Below are positions 1 to 10,713 of a stretch of DNA of 64,000 nt, piece by piece. Made by a program: the position numbers and the translations under genes. Within the stretch, counting starts at the first letter, position 1. Each line of letters starts with the position of its first letter. This DNA is from Coniochaeta sp. PMI_546 (lineage: Eukaryota; Ascomycota; Sordariomycetes; Coniochaetales; Coniochaetaceae): contig MU271145.1 of the NCBI GenBank assembly GCA_021432605.1, forward strand, positions 1,674,001 to 1,738,000, read 5' to 3'. The notes under the pieces are model-generated. The model saw only the letters and a program-made list of their open reading frames with translations. It did no database searches and was not told the DNA's origin.

Positions 1-2203
1 CCCTCATCCCTCCAGCTCACCTCAATCGGCCCCCTGGGAGTCGGCACCACTCCCCTAGCCCAACCCACCCCGCCCCTCTCCCTCAGCACCCTCACCTCCC
101 AGGTCCCAAACCCAACCCCCGTCGCCCTAACCCCGAGCACAAACCTACTCAACAGCGGCACCACCCCCGTCGACCAACCATGACACATACTCGTAAACGC
201 CCCCTCATACGGCTCCCCCCCCCCCCCCCCCCCCCCACATCGTCACCCCCGGGTCGGCCCGCGCCATGCTCCCGTACAGCCGTCTCAGCTGCCCGAACCC
301 CGACGCCACCGTAGCCTCCACCGGCGACGACAGCCGCGCCGACAGGTCGAAGAAGGACACGAACGGGTACACCCGCTTGCTAAACGCATCCAGCGGGGAG
401 GCCGGGGTCCCGCCCAGCAGGGCGTCGTTGTCGAAGAAGGCGTTGCCGTAGGGCAGGGCCGTGGCCCCCTGGAGGTAGGAGAGGATGCCCTCCGCCCGGG
501 TGCTGCCGGGCGGGGTTATGCCGGCCAGGATGGCGAGGGCGTTGGCGTCCTGCGGGTGGGTGTTGCAGAGGACTGTTGGGGTGTCGGAGTCCGGGCACGG
601 CGAGCCGTCGAGGAATGCGCCCGAGTCCGGGTCCCAGTTGTGGGAGAGGAGGGAGGCGGAGACGGTGTCGGCCCGGTCGCGCCAGCGGACGGCGTCTGAG
701 GGGCGGGAGAGGGTGTCGGCTAGGAAGGCGGCGTGCTGGAGGGCTAGGACGTAGAGGGCGTTGTAGTAGCTCCCCGACCCGCTGCGGGGGAGGAAGGCGT
801 AGTCGCCGTAGCCGGCTGGCTTGACGAGGAGGGAGGTGGAGGGGGATGTTGCGGAGGGGTAGTAGGTGTCTAGGACTTTGAGGAGGACGGGGTAGTGTTG
901 GGTTAGGTATGCGGTGTCGCCTGTGTTGAGGACTAGGTTGTAGCTGCAGACTACCCACCACAGGGGGTAGTCGAACAGGGGGAGGGTGTAGGAACGGCTG
1001 GGGGGATTTGTCAGTGTGGTCTTGTTGTTAGAATGATGGAGATGGGGAACGCACATGCTGGCTGGCGGTATCCAGCCATCCTCACGTTGGTGCTCGGCTA
1101 GATCGGCCAGGACGTTCCTTGCCGCCTCTGGAGTGTCGTGCGAGAGGTAGGATGTCAAGGCCGAGACGGCAACATCGCCGACGTAGGGGTCGCGGTCCCG
1201 CTTCGCGCCGTCGTGGAGGACCAGTTTCCCGAGGAGCGACTGGCTGAGCGCCTGTCTCGGCTCCGTGTCGTCGGCGCGGAAGACGTCGGTGGCGAGGTCG
1301 TTCGTGTAGACGCCATCGTACCACCACTGCGTCAGATCTTGGTCCGAGCACTCGAACCAGCCGGTGAAGGTGTCTGGAGTGCCTCGGAAGCCGGAGTACG
1401 TCAGGCTCACGGACGAGATGGACACTGTGCCGAACGAGGTCGTATATGGTGAGTCTTCAGGGAGGGCCTCGAGTGAGATCTTGACGTAGCGGAAGCCGTG
1501 AAGGCCGTCAGAGCATACTTTGGTCCCGTACTGGCAGCCTAACTTATTCGTCCAGGTGTACTCCTTGGATTGCACAGCTATCTGGTCACGGTGGTCAGCG
1601 TATGTCTTCATGCGTATCTTACTCATAGGGGCTTTACTTGATCGGTGCCGTTGAAGACAAGCTTATTAACTGTCTGAAAGAAGCTTAGCACACGCAGTGA
1701 CACCAATCGGCTTTTGAACGCCTTACATCACCACTGTCTGCATTGTCGGACCGAGTGAAGTCACTCCTGTCAGTCAGATATTGCAGTGTCTCTGAAAAGG
1801 CTAGTCGGAGACCCGGTAACGCGCTTGAAGAGTTCGAGCTGCCCTTTAACGTTATATTTAGGTATCCAGCCAGGTTCTGGCCGAAGTCAACAACCAAAGA
1901 CGGTATGGAGTCGCTTGAGTGAAGACGCTTCAACACAGTTGGCCCGTCTCCGTTGACCAATCCTGAAGGATTACTGACGCTGCCGAACAAGGAGCCGGAA
2001 ACGATGCCTTTGGGGGTGACGGTCTCGCTGGACGGTGCCCTGACATATTTGTGCCACGTATCGGCACTTGAGGTGTCACGGTCCGCAATGTTTACTTCAG
2101 GAGAGGGCTGAGGACCTGTGGCTGGTATGAGTGGGATGCACGAAGATAGCTTGGCAGCCAAGAGGCATGTAATTGCGGCTCTAACTGGGCAGAGAGACAG
2201 CAT
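1..2203 (-). CDS. alpha-L-rhamnosidase, GH78 (3'-partial, frame broken at C tract)
   Basis: Secreted glycoside hydrolase that should release terminal L-rhamnose from plant pectin or glycosides. Exons are 1727-2203 and 1617 down to the left edge; the 1618-1726 intron is phase 0 (donor GTAAGG). The ATG at 2203 starts a hydrophobic signal-like N-terminus (MLSLCPVRAAITCLLAAKL). The N-terminal beta-sandwich shows VVDFGQNLAGYL and SETLQYLTDRSDFTRSDNA, and the catalytic (alpha/alpha)6 barrel shows DDTEPRQAL, KRDRDPYVGD and DGWIPP, all typical of fungal GH78. The frame stops at 205, just past a run of 22 C (215-236). Beyond the run a different frame, 1-213, continues family sequence (PYEGAFTSMCHGWSTGVVPLL, then VVPTPRGPIEVSW), so the gene runs off the left edge and the tract is one base out of register. 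I think this is a homopolymer length error rather than a true pseudogene, but it could be a real lesion. Confidence 0.9.
215..236. repeat. poly-C tract, 22 nt, inside GH78 coding region
   Basis: Uninterrupted run of 22 C (22 G on the coding strand), coding for a glycine run that GH78 proteins do not have at this point. The reading frames of the gene on its two sides differ by one base. Confidence 0.9.
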
Positions 2204-3136
2204 CGTACCTTGTTCTCCAAACCGAGCTTGAGAATCCCTCAGAATGACCTCGTCAAAATCTGGGATATAGTCTCCCATTTTAATGCCCTGCGATATGTGT
2301 GCCGTGTTATCAGCACTCGGCGGGTGTACTATGCGGTGCGGTGTGAAGAGCAAACAAACGAACCGATTACCCCAAAGATCTACCTGCGGGGAACGGATGT
2401 TAGTCAGGGGGCTCATGAATGTCGCATGAACCTACTTTACTTGTGCATTTAATACATATAAGCAGGGATGAGGTCCAGAGATGATCTGGAGACGTGATAT
2501 CCTCCCCCTTAATTCTCACACGGGCTTTTCAGACCGAGGAGATCGCCAGTTGAGAAGCTTTAATTGCATGCCTTCAATGTTACAGTAGCGGTTTGTGGTT
2601 ATCACGCGATAAGTTCGATGCTACCATATATATATTGGTGACCAACTTGAGGAAGGTCGCCTGTGCTTGGGTGTCATTTGTCGGTCCCTGTCCTTCTTCT
2701 CTGTCGAGGTTCTCCTCTTTGAGAGGAAAGAAGATCTCGGGTGGTTGACAACCGAAACACATCCAGCCCATTAGCATCGCGGTGCATTGGACGATTAACA
2801 GCATATACAGTCGAGATCGGACAACATGTGAGCTGCAATGTCGGCGTGTGTTGTAAACGCCAGTCTGTCTGCAAGCAATACTCCGGGCTTGGTAGATCAT
2901 CTGAGGTTGGAAGGGATGTCCTGGGGATCTCACCTTGAATAAAGCAGAATTGAGATCCTCGTGGCGTTATGTTCAGAAACAGAAGTGCGCAGTGGACCAA
3001 ACAATGTCACAAGGTTGTACAGAACAGGACCTTCCATGATTGCTGAGCTGGTAGGTCGGCCGAAGTGACCAGCCTGCCCAGAGCTGGGTTATTTCTATAC
3101 AGGGAGATATGACGGACCTCAAAACGGATCGCCTCC
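2204..3136. other. intergenic, upstream of GH78 gene / downstream of kynureninase
   Basis: Short open frames on the minus strand (for example 2580-2933) show no family resemblance, no signal peptide and no splice partners. It should hold the GH78 promoter and the kynureninase 3' end. I see no repeat or RNA gene. Confidence 0.5.
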
Positions 3137-4690
3137 TCACAAAATTCCCTCCCGGCATACTGAGAGTGCCCCTGAGAAAGCATCGACGAAGTCAACGCAG
3201 TCTTCAAACGTGTTGTATAGCGGCGCCGGCGCCACCCGGATGACATCCGGTTTCCTTTCGTCGACAATCACCCCTCGAGCCTCGAGCTCCTTCATGACCG
3301 TGTGAAGGAGCCCACTAGATAACATGACACTCAGCTGTGCGCCTCTCTGATTCGGGTCCGACGGCGTGATGATGCGGAAGAGCTCCTTGTCCTCGGGCGG
3401 CATCTCGCTGAACAGCGTCTCGAGAAAGGCAGTCAACTTCAGCGACTTCTTCCTCAGCTCCGAGACCCCGCCGGCGAGCTCGAACACTTCCAGAGACGCA
3501 CTCAAGCTGGTGATATCCAGGATGCTCGGATTGCTGAGTTGGAAGCCGGCCGCGCCGCCGACTGGATGAAACCTGTTTGCCATGACAAACCTCGTCTTCT
3601 TGTCATTCCCCCACCAGCCGGCAAGACGATTCCGGTAGCCCTCTTCCGGCTTCTCGTCCGTGATTTCCTTGCTCACGGCGCTGTTGCGGGAGTGCACAAA
3701 CATGCCGCCGATGCAGCCCGGCCCGCCGTTGAGATACTTGTAGGTGCACCATGCTGCGGCATCCACGTCCCAGTCGTGCAAGGACAGCGGGACGTTGCCG
3801 ACTGCGTGGGCGAGATCCCATATGATGAAGATGCCGTGCTTGTGCGCGAATGCGGTTATGGTGCGGATATCAAGCAGCTGGCCTGTGTAGTACTGGATGC
3901 CGGGCAGCAGTATCAGGGCGGTGGTGTCTGCGTGCTGTGCAATAGCCGATGTGATGTCCTCTGTGGTGAGCACGTTGTCCTCCGAGTGTGGTGACTTGAG
4001 CGTCACCATGGAGGTCTCCGGTGACAGCCCGTGGTGCCGCAGTTGTGTCTCCACGGCAAACTACATGGCAGATTAGTCTTGTGGAAGGCGCGAGGATTAC
4101 ACAGTGGTGTTTGAGGAGAGGACGAGTTACGTACGTGGTCACTCGGGAAGGCTTTGCTCTCTAGGATAATCTTGTGCCTGCCGTTGATGTCAGGACGGTA
4201 GAAGGCTGACATCAGGAAGTGAAGATTTGCTGTCAAGGTCTGCATGACGGCAACTTCGGACTTGTCGGCCCCGACAACAGGTGCTATCAACTCGGCGGCT
4301 CTTGCATCTGCGTCGAGCCATGTGGGGAGAGGAGAGTCGTCAAGAGGTTTGAAATGCCCTTGGACACCCTGAGTGGCCCAGGTGCTGAGGTATTGCTGCA
4401 GCCGTGTGACAGTCCTCTTTGGCTGCAAGCCGAGAGAGTTTCCGCATAGGTACACGCTCTTTTCTCCGTCTGCAGGCAACACTGGCTCTGTCGTGGAGGC
4501 TATTCTTCTGTGTCAGTTCGGAGACACTCATTGAATGAAAGAAAAGCATGTGAGAATTACCAGTCTTATCGACAAGACGGGTACTTGCTATCTCTGCCTT
4601 GGAGGGGATATTGAACTCGTTCCTTATGAATGCGAGCGGATCCTCTCTGTCCAACTGACGTGCCCTATCTCGGCTGTGTGACGAAACCAT
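3137..4690 (-). CDS. BNA5: kynureninase (L-kynurenine hydrolase)
   Basis: PLP enzyme of the tryptophan-to-NAD (kynurenine) pathway; cleaves kynurenine or 3-hydroxykynurenine to anthranilate or 3-hydroxyanthranilate plus alanine, in the cytosol. Three exons, 4561-4690, 4135-4499 and 3137-4060, with introns of 61 and 74 nt; phases 1 and 0 close to a 472-residue protein, the usual length. The N-terminus [19 protein letters not shown], the motifs [17 protein letters not shown] and [10 protein letters not shown], and the PLP-lysine site [11 protein letters not shown] (Lys about 273, preceded by [10 protein letters not shown]) are all classic. The C-terminal part [21 protein letters not shown] is also typical. 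The two in-frame PLP and substrate regions look intact, so the enzyme is expected to be active. Its promoter side (4691-6072) faces the divergent glucosyltransferase-like gene. Confidence 0.96.
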
Positions 4691-6072
4691 AATGAAATGC
4701 AGGCGGAAACCCCCAAATGAAGTGGTGTGTGTCCGTGGAACTGAAGGATATTTCAAGCTTGAGAGGCCGTCGTTGTCAAGTCTACGCTGTTGGCCCCAAA
4801 ATGTCAAATCACAAAAAGTCTATACAGTCATCCGGATCGATTATCGGAGATAGGCATCCGCTAGTCTACGTGTAGATGGCTTCGAAATCCCATGTTGTTT
4901 GACCATTTAATTCCAGTAGAGCCCGCGGAACATTAACATCAACATGCAAATTGGGTGGCTTCGACTTTTTTGCAGCAGACTCAAGCCAAGTAGGATAATT
5001 GCCTGGAGTCGCGGTGTCTCGATAACCTTTCGAACAAGTGTCCACTCTCGGCATGTAGATGGACCCTGTATCTCGCGATGTCGGGACCTGTGAAGACCGC
5101 GAGTACATAAGCTTCAATCTAACTGCATACTATGGTAGTAAGTAACAGTTCACAGTTTACTTGATTAGCTCCGGAGTTCTAGAACGCCGCCGGGATTCGT
5201 GTCGCGGCTGGCCGACGATTGCCGCGGCCGATCGCTGGCACGTGCGGCCCTCGCTCTTTCTCTTTTTTGTCTTCAGGTCGCCGACATGTCAAGTCTCAAC
5301 GGCGTCCGAAGGCATATCAGACCTGGTATAGTCTATACCACCGGGAGAAATCCTCCGCGTGTCCACGTGTATGTACTGAATGCTGTATATTGTGTAGGAT
5401 TTGCATTGCTCAACGGTGGCTCTTGTCATGGTTGGATCAAGTTTGTTCTTTCGGGGCAGGCAGGGCAGGTACCTACCTTAGTTTTAGTGGCCGAGACCGT
5501 GGCCCACACCATCTTTGGCCGCCAGCGCATGCAGAACTTGCAGGGGGCGCAGGGGGGGCCAAGAGAAGAGCTGCAAGCGGCATGATGTCATGCTGTCATG
5601 CCCAGGAACCGACGCCAGTGTGTGCTAGACTAGACTACACGTAGACAGACCTACATGTACGAACAAACGAATAAACTGGGCCGAGGCGAGCAGCGCCTGT
5701 GACTCTCCGTGCCGTCACATATTTCACATCAATGATCGCATGCATTTGTTTTCTGCTAGTTCAATAAAGTCTGTGATTCTTGATCATCATCTGCCCTGCC
5801 TGCCTGCTTTAAAATTCACTTGTACAACACAAAAATGTTCTTCACGGTTGCTGCTCTGGGACGGTGACACATATCACAGTTCAAACCCCAACCTTGACCT
5901 ACACATTCTGAGAGTTTCATAAGAAGGCCGACCGTCTGACTTGAGAAACGCCATCCTCCGCGGTCTCAATCTCTTAAGAAGTGTTCAACAAACCGCAAAA
6001 ATCTGCGACATCATCACCTCGGAGAAAAGTTCCAACATCAAGTCGCCTGGGTGGACCCCCAGCATCTCCGCA
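4691..6072. other. divergent intergenic region, kynureninase / glucosyltransferase
   Basis: 1.38 kb separating two divergently transcribed genes, so it should hold both promoters. An ACTACACGTAG sequence lies at about 5634-5644, similar to ACGTG/ACGTA-centred motifs elsewhere in the window. Open frames such as 5199-5644 have no recognisable family and no conserved start context. An open frame continues upstream of the ATG at 6073, back to 5941, but without an ATG. Confidence 0.5.
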
Positions 6073-9000
6073 ATGGCTACATTAGCAACCATCACGGCGA
6101 CCACTCCGTCCGACGATGAAGCCAAATCACCCATCCATCTTGATGATACCACCACTCCCGACGGGACAAAAGCGACAGTCGCCCGCGACGCACAAGAAAA
6201 CATCGCCTATCCAACCTTTGTGCCGCCAACGACAGAAGATCCAAGCGGTTCCTCCCCGACGAGTCGCGACGTACCCGCCTCCGAGCGGTTGCCCTCAGAA
6301 GCCACTCCGCGTCAGGCGCAACATGATGCCATAAAACCCAATAAACAGAATGGCGCAGGAACAGGTCTCCAAGCAGGACCGCCCGCAAACGGCTCCAAGC
6401 TGGAGCCGAAGCAGAGGAAGTCACGTCCCTCCACTGTGAGCAAGTACGCTACTGAACTGCCTCGTGGCAGTGGCGACAGACGGGTGTCTCCCTTCCCGGC
6501 CGTCATCAAGCGTGCTGGGACGAACATCTCGCAGCTTGGCGTCACGGCCTCTCGCCGCCGGCACGACGACGACGACGACGACTCGACCAGTGACTCCTCC
6601 TCCACCTCTTCTTCGTCTGACGAGGACGAGCATGACCACCATGCGAAGGACCACTACCGCCGGTTCAAGGTCGGAAACAACCACTACCGCACGAGAGGCA
6701 AGGTATCGAAGCGAGACGGCAGATTGAACATCTCGCTGAAGGACACCAGCAATACCGGATACCTCGCCAAAGCGCTTGGCATGGCGGTCAAGAAGGTAGT
6801 CACGTCTGGCGACGATGCCGACCAAGGTCATCAGGGACGGCACGAGAATATGCCCAATGTGATCTCAAGGCTGTCGTCGGCTTCTACTACCGCGGGCAAG
6901 GATATCATCTCCTGCCCAAGGTTAAACATCGTTATCATGGTTATCGGCTCCAGAGGTGACGCGCAGCCGTTCTTGAAGATTGGCAAGGTCCTCAAAGAGC
7001 AGTACGGCCATCGGGTGCGTATCGCGACGCACCCAGCCTTCCGCGACTTCGTCGAGAAGGACTCTGGGCTGGAGTTCTTCTCTGTCGGCGGAGATCCTTC
7101 CGAGCTCATGGCCTTCATGGTCAAGAATCCGGGCATGATCCCTACGCTGGAGACAGTCAAGGCCGGTGACATTGGGAGGCGTCGAGCGGCCATGGCCGAG
7201 ATGTTTGAGGGCTTCTGGAGAGCCTGCACGAGGGCCACCGACGACGAGAAGGACATCCAGAATCTCAAGATGATGGGCGATAAGGAACCGTTCGTCGCGG
7301 ACGCCATCATCGCCAACCCGCCCAGCTTCGCCCACATCCACTGCGCCGAGGCGCTCGGCATCCCGCTGCACTTGATGTTCACCTTCCCCTACACGCCTAC
7401 GGAAGCGTTCCCGCACCCCCTGGCCAGCATCAAGAAGTCCAATGTGGACCCCGGCTACACGAATTTCATCTCGTACCCGCTCGTCGAGATGATGGTCTGG
7501 CAAGGACTGGGCGACCTCGTGAACGACTTCCGCATGAAGACGCTGGGTCTCGATCCCGTCTCGACGCTCTGGGCGCCGGGAGCCACCTACCGCCTGCATG
7601 TGCCCTTCACCTACCTGTGGAGCCCGGGCCTGGTGCCAAAACCGGCCGATTGGGGCCCGGAGATCGATGTTTCCGGCTTCGTCTTTCTCGATCTGGCCTC
7701 GAGCTTCAAGCCACCCGAGAAGCTGACAAAGTTCCTCGAGGCTGGCGAACCGCCAATCTACATCGGCTTCGGCTCCATTGTCGTCGATGACGCCAACAAA
7801 TTCACCAAGATGATATTCGAGGCAGTCAAGCTCGCCGGAGTGCGAGCGCTCGTATCCAAGGGTTGGGGAGGTATAGGCGGCGACGAGCTGGATGTACCCG
7901 AGAACATCCACCTGTTGGACAATGTTCCGCACGACTGGCTCTTCCCCAGGGTGCGAGCATGTGTCATCCACGGCGGCGCCGGCACCACGGCCATAGCGCT
8001 CAAGTGCGGCAAGCCGACCATGATCGTCCCCTTCTTCGGCGACCAGCATTTCTGGGGCTCCATGGTCTCGAACGCCAAGGCCGGTCCGGAGCCCGTTCCG
8101 TACAAGAACCTGACCGCCGAGAAGCTGGCCGAGGGCATCAAGTACTGTCTCACCGAGGAGGCTGTCAAGGCCGTCGGAGAGATCGCCAAGAGCATCGAGC
8201 TGGAAGGAGACGGGGCCGAGAACGCCTGCAAGGCGTTCCATCACCACCTTACGCTGTCCGGCCAGAACTCCATGCGCTGCTCGATACTCGAGGACAAGAT
8301 CGCGGTGTGGAAGTTGAAGGATACCAACCTGAGATTGAGCGCCCTCGCAGCCGATATCCTGGTGGAGAAGGGGTACCTGTCCTGGAAGAAGCTGCGGCTG
8401 CTCAGACACAACGAGTGGAACGACTTCGAGGGTCCCGGCGAGCCCGTGACGGGCATCGCGGGCTCGGTGGGGAGGTCGATCGGCAACTTCTTTGGCGGAA
8501 TAGGGGGCATTCCCTTCCGCATCGGAAAGGCCTCGAAGAAGAGGAAGGAGAAGAAAGAGTTGAGGAGGAAGCGCCACCAGGAGAAGAAGGAGAGACAGGA
8601 GAAGCGGAAGGCAGCTAAGAAAGCGCAGCAGCAGGAGAATGGCGCGTCAAACGGCCAGCTGAACGGGGGCGCACTTGAGCCGACCAAGTCCGCCGACATG
8701 CCACCTACCGAGGCAAAAGATCACGCAACCAACTCCCAGAACGCCATACCGGCCAACGGTCCGGAGGAGAGCGAACATCGTGACGCCGGACGCCACGACT
8801 CCGCCGACTCCGAGCCGGAGCACCACCACATGATCCGCAACCGCATGCACCGCAGCGACACAGTCGACACGGTGACCACGGCCTCGACCGTGGAGAGCGA
8901 ACACCCGGCCGAGGAAGCCATCCACCACATCGGCTCGGGCACGATCAAGTCGGCCCGCGCCCTGGCCCGGGCGCCGATCGACCTCTCCATGGCGGTGGCG

Positions 9001-9909
9001 CAGGGGTTCCACAACGCCCCGCGGCTGTACGGCGACGACACCGTCCGGCGGCCGCCGCGGGTGACGGGGATCCACTCGGGTCTCCGGGCGGCGGGCCACG
9101 AGTTCGTGTACGGCATCTACGACGGGGTGACGGGGGTGGTGCGGCTGCCCGTCCGGGGAGCGAGGCGGGACGGCGTCAGGGGGTTTGTCAAGGGGGTCGG
9201 GATGGGGATCACGGGGTTCGTGCTCAAGGATATTTCGGCCATTGCGTCGCCGGTGGGGTATACCCTCAAGGGGATCGGGAAGCAGGTCACCCGCGGGGAG
9301 CAGCCGGTCGGGCAGGTGAGGCGGGCGAGGATCATACAGGGGCAGAGGGAGGTCAGGGGGTTGGGGGAGGAGGAGCGCAAGGCCGTGGCGCGGGAGGTGG
9401 GGAGGGGGTGGGAGGTGATGAGGGCGCTGTGGGAGGCGCTCGAGGAGGGGGAGAGGAGGCGCGGCAATAGGCCGCTTAGGCGGATACACAGGCGGAGGAT
9501 CAGGGGGCTGGGGGCGCCGTTCGAGTCGGTGCAGATTGCGGAGAGGGTGCTGGCTGCCCTGAAGCGTGGGGAGGATATTGAGACGGTGATTGGGAGGCAG
9601 GGGCGGAACTGTGATGATTTCGGGAGGACGGGCAAGGACTTGACGGGGAGGGATGAGCATAAGGAGAAGACTGCGGTGGGGAGGGGGTCGATGGGGGTTG
9701 CCAGGAGGGAGGTGGATATCCGGGAGCCGGCCAAGCCGGTTGCGGAGATGAAGAAGGAGGAGGCCGGGGTTCGCGCTGAGGAGGAGGAGGCGGTCAGGAC
9801 GCCGGCGGAGGAGAGGGAGAATCCGTTCTCGGCGAGCTTCAGGACGATGGAGGAGAACAAGAAGGCGAGCCAGTATGAGCAGGAGAGGTTGGCTGCTGCT
9901 AGGGCCTAG
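6073..9909 (+). CDS. sterol 3-beta-glucosyltransferase-like protein (GT1/UGT80) with VPS13/ATG2-like C-terminus
   Basis: Single-exon protein of 1278 residues. The start is the first ATG of the frame (CCGCAATGG). Residues 1-280 are a low-complexity, Ser/Asp-rich tail. From about 284 comes the GT28-type N-terminal domain (LNIVIMVIGSRGDAQPFLKI), then the UDPGT half with the donor-site motif CVIHGGAGTTAIALKCGKP and PFFGDQHFWG (about 630-660). That is the pattern of UDP-glucose:sterol glucosyltransferases, but the PH/GRAM domains of Atg26 are not visible. A basic coiled stretch (KKRKEKKELRRKRHQEKK, about 825) follows. Around 1010-1080 lies GIYDGVTGVVRLPVRGARRDGV, FVKGVGMGITGFV, which resembles the conserved C-terminal repeats of VPS13/ATG2 lipid-transfer proteins. 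The end is an acidic/basic tail with NPFSASFRTMEENKKASQ. Predicted role is glycosylation of a sterol or other membrane lipid; the acceptor is unknown. Confidence 0.88.
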   Translation: MATLATITATTPSDDEAKSPIHLDDTTTPDGTKATVARDAQENIAYPTFVPPTTEDPSGSSPTSRDVPASERLPSEATPRQAQHDAIKPNKQNGAGTGLQAGPPANGSKLEPKQRKSRPSTVSKYATELPRGSGDRRVSPFPAVIKRAGTNISQLGVTASRRRHDDDDDDSTSDSSSTSSSSDEDEHDHHAKDHYRRFKVGNNHYRTRGKVSKRDGRLNISLKDTSNTGYLAKALGMAVKKVVTSGDDADQGHQGRHENMPNVISRLSSASTTAGKDIISCPRLNIVIMVIGSRGDAQPFLKIGKVLKEQYGHRVRIATHPAFRDFVEKDSGLEFFSVGGDPSELMAFMVKNPGMIPTLETVKAGDIGRRRAAMAEMFEGFWRACTRATDDEKDIQNLKMMGDKEPFVADAIIANPPSFAHIHCAEALGIPLHLMFTFPYTPTEAFPHPLASIKKSNVDPGYTNFISYPLVEMMVWQGLGDLVNDFRMKTLGLDPVSTLWAPGATYRLHVPFTYLWSPGLVPKPADWGPEIDVSGFVFLDLASSFKPPEKLTKFLEAGEPPIYIGFGSIVVDDANKFTKMIFEAVKLAGVRALVSKGWGGIGGDELDVPENIHLLDNVPHDWLFPRVRACVIHGGAGTTAIALKCGKPTMIVPFFGDQHFWGSMVSNAKAGPEPVPYKNLTAEKLAEGIKYCLTEEAVKAVGEIAKSIELEGDGAENACKAFHHHLTLSGQNSMRCSILEDKIAVWKLKDTNLRLSALAADILVEKGYLSWKKLRLLRHNEWNDFEGPGEPVTGIAGSVGRSIGNFFGGIGGIPFRIGKASKKRKEKKELRRKRHQEKKERQEKRKAAKKAQQQENGASNGQLNGGALEPTKSADMPPTEAKDHATNSQNAIPANGPEESEHRDAGRHDSADSEPEHHHMIRNRMHRSDTVDTVTTASTVESEHPAEEAIHHIGSGTIKSARALARAPIDLSMAVAQGFHNAPRLYGDDTVRRPPRVTGIHSGLRAAGHEFVYGIYDGVTGVVRLPVRGARRDGVRGFVKGVGMGITGFVLKDISAIASPVGYTLKGIGKQVTRGEQPVGQVRRARIIQGQREVRGLGEEERKAVAREVGRGWEVMRALWEALEEGERRRGNRPLRRIHRRRIRGLGAPFESVQIAERVLAALKRGEDIETVIGRQGRNCDDFGRTGKDLTGRDEHKEKTAVGRGSMGVARREVDIREPAKPVAEMKKEEAGVRAEEEEAVRTPAEERENPFSASFRTMEENKKASQYEQERLAAARA

Positions 9910-10713
9910 GAGGGCGGCTGGTTGTGTTCTTTTTGTTTTCTGTGAGGGGGGGGGGAGCATTGATTGGCGCTGATGGGATTTCTGTCGTATAAGCAACAAT
10001 ACCCCGACTTTTTTGATTGATGGCTGTTAAGGGCTTTGCATACTCTATAGTATCTGTAATGATAATGCTTGTCTTTCTTTTTCTTGGGAATATCTTGTGT
10101 ATGTGTGATGTGATGTGATATCATGCATGACATGGTGGGCAGCGTTGGCCTCGCGGAGAATAAATGATGTACATGTACCTACCCACTCAGTGCCAGCCAT
10201 TTATAGCGGCCCGCTACGGACGGATCAGCCCATGCTTACACTTGGCTTATTTATTAGCTTCCCGTCGAGTGGATGAACGACTTCTCTGGTACCTACCCTG
10301 TGACATCTACACGTAGGGCATTCCACCTTCTTGACGACAAGCACAAAAGCACCCAGAACGCTGCAATCCACCACGTACGACCACAGAAGCTGACAGGTAC
10401 CCCCCCCCCCCCCCCCCCCGGGGGAAATGACGGGACCCCCTCATACAGTGTAGTCCAACACCTCCATCCATTTGAGATAGACGTCTAGCGTGGATCTGCG
10501 GGCCGCGCCGAGCCTCCAGAGCCACACGAAGCTACCTCCAAGACCTGCGTGTTACTGACTTTGAACGGGCTACGCCGGTGCGCCAAGGCCAGGCAACCAG
10601 CAGTACGAGCTGGGGTCACTGGATTTAACATCGCACGACTGTGGCCTGTCTGCAAGGCTTGCAAGTGGACTGGCATGAACATTTCAAAATGACGAAAAGC
10701 AAAAGGGCACCAT
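9910..10713. other. intergenic with G and C homopolymers
   Basis: 3' flank of the glucosyltransferase-like gene (G10 run at 9946-9955) and downstream flank of the convergent small gene. A C20-G5 tract lies at 10400-10424. No gene is supported here. Confidence 0.5.
10400..10424. repeat. C20-G5 homopolymer tract
   Basis: Twenty C followed directly by five G in an intergenic region. Second-longest mononucleotide tract in the window after 215-236. Confidence 0.9.

Noticed and set aside
2580-2933. 117-codon minus-strand frame between GH78 and kynureninase genes
   Set aside because: No domain, no signal peptide, no consistent splicing; random-looking composition.
6922-9999. Long minus-strand open frames (551 and 450 codons) opposite the glucosyltransferase-like gene
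   Set aside because: They mirror the GC-rich codon pattern of the sense gene, have low-complexity Arg/Pro/Leu composition and no domain.
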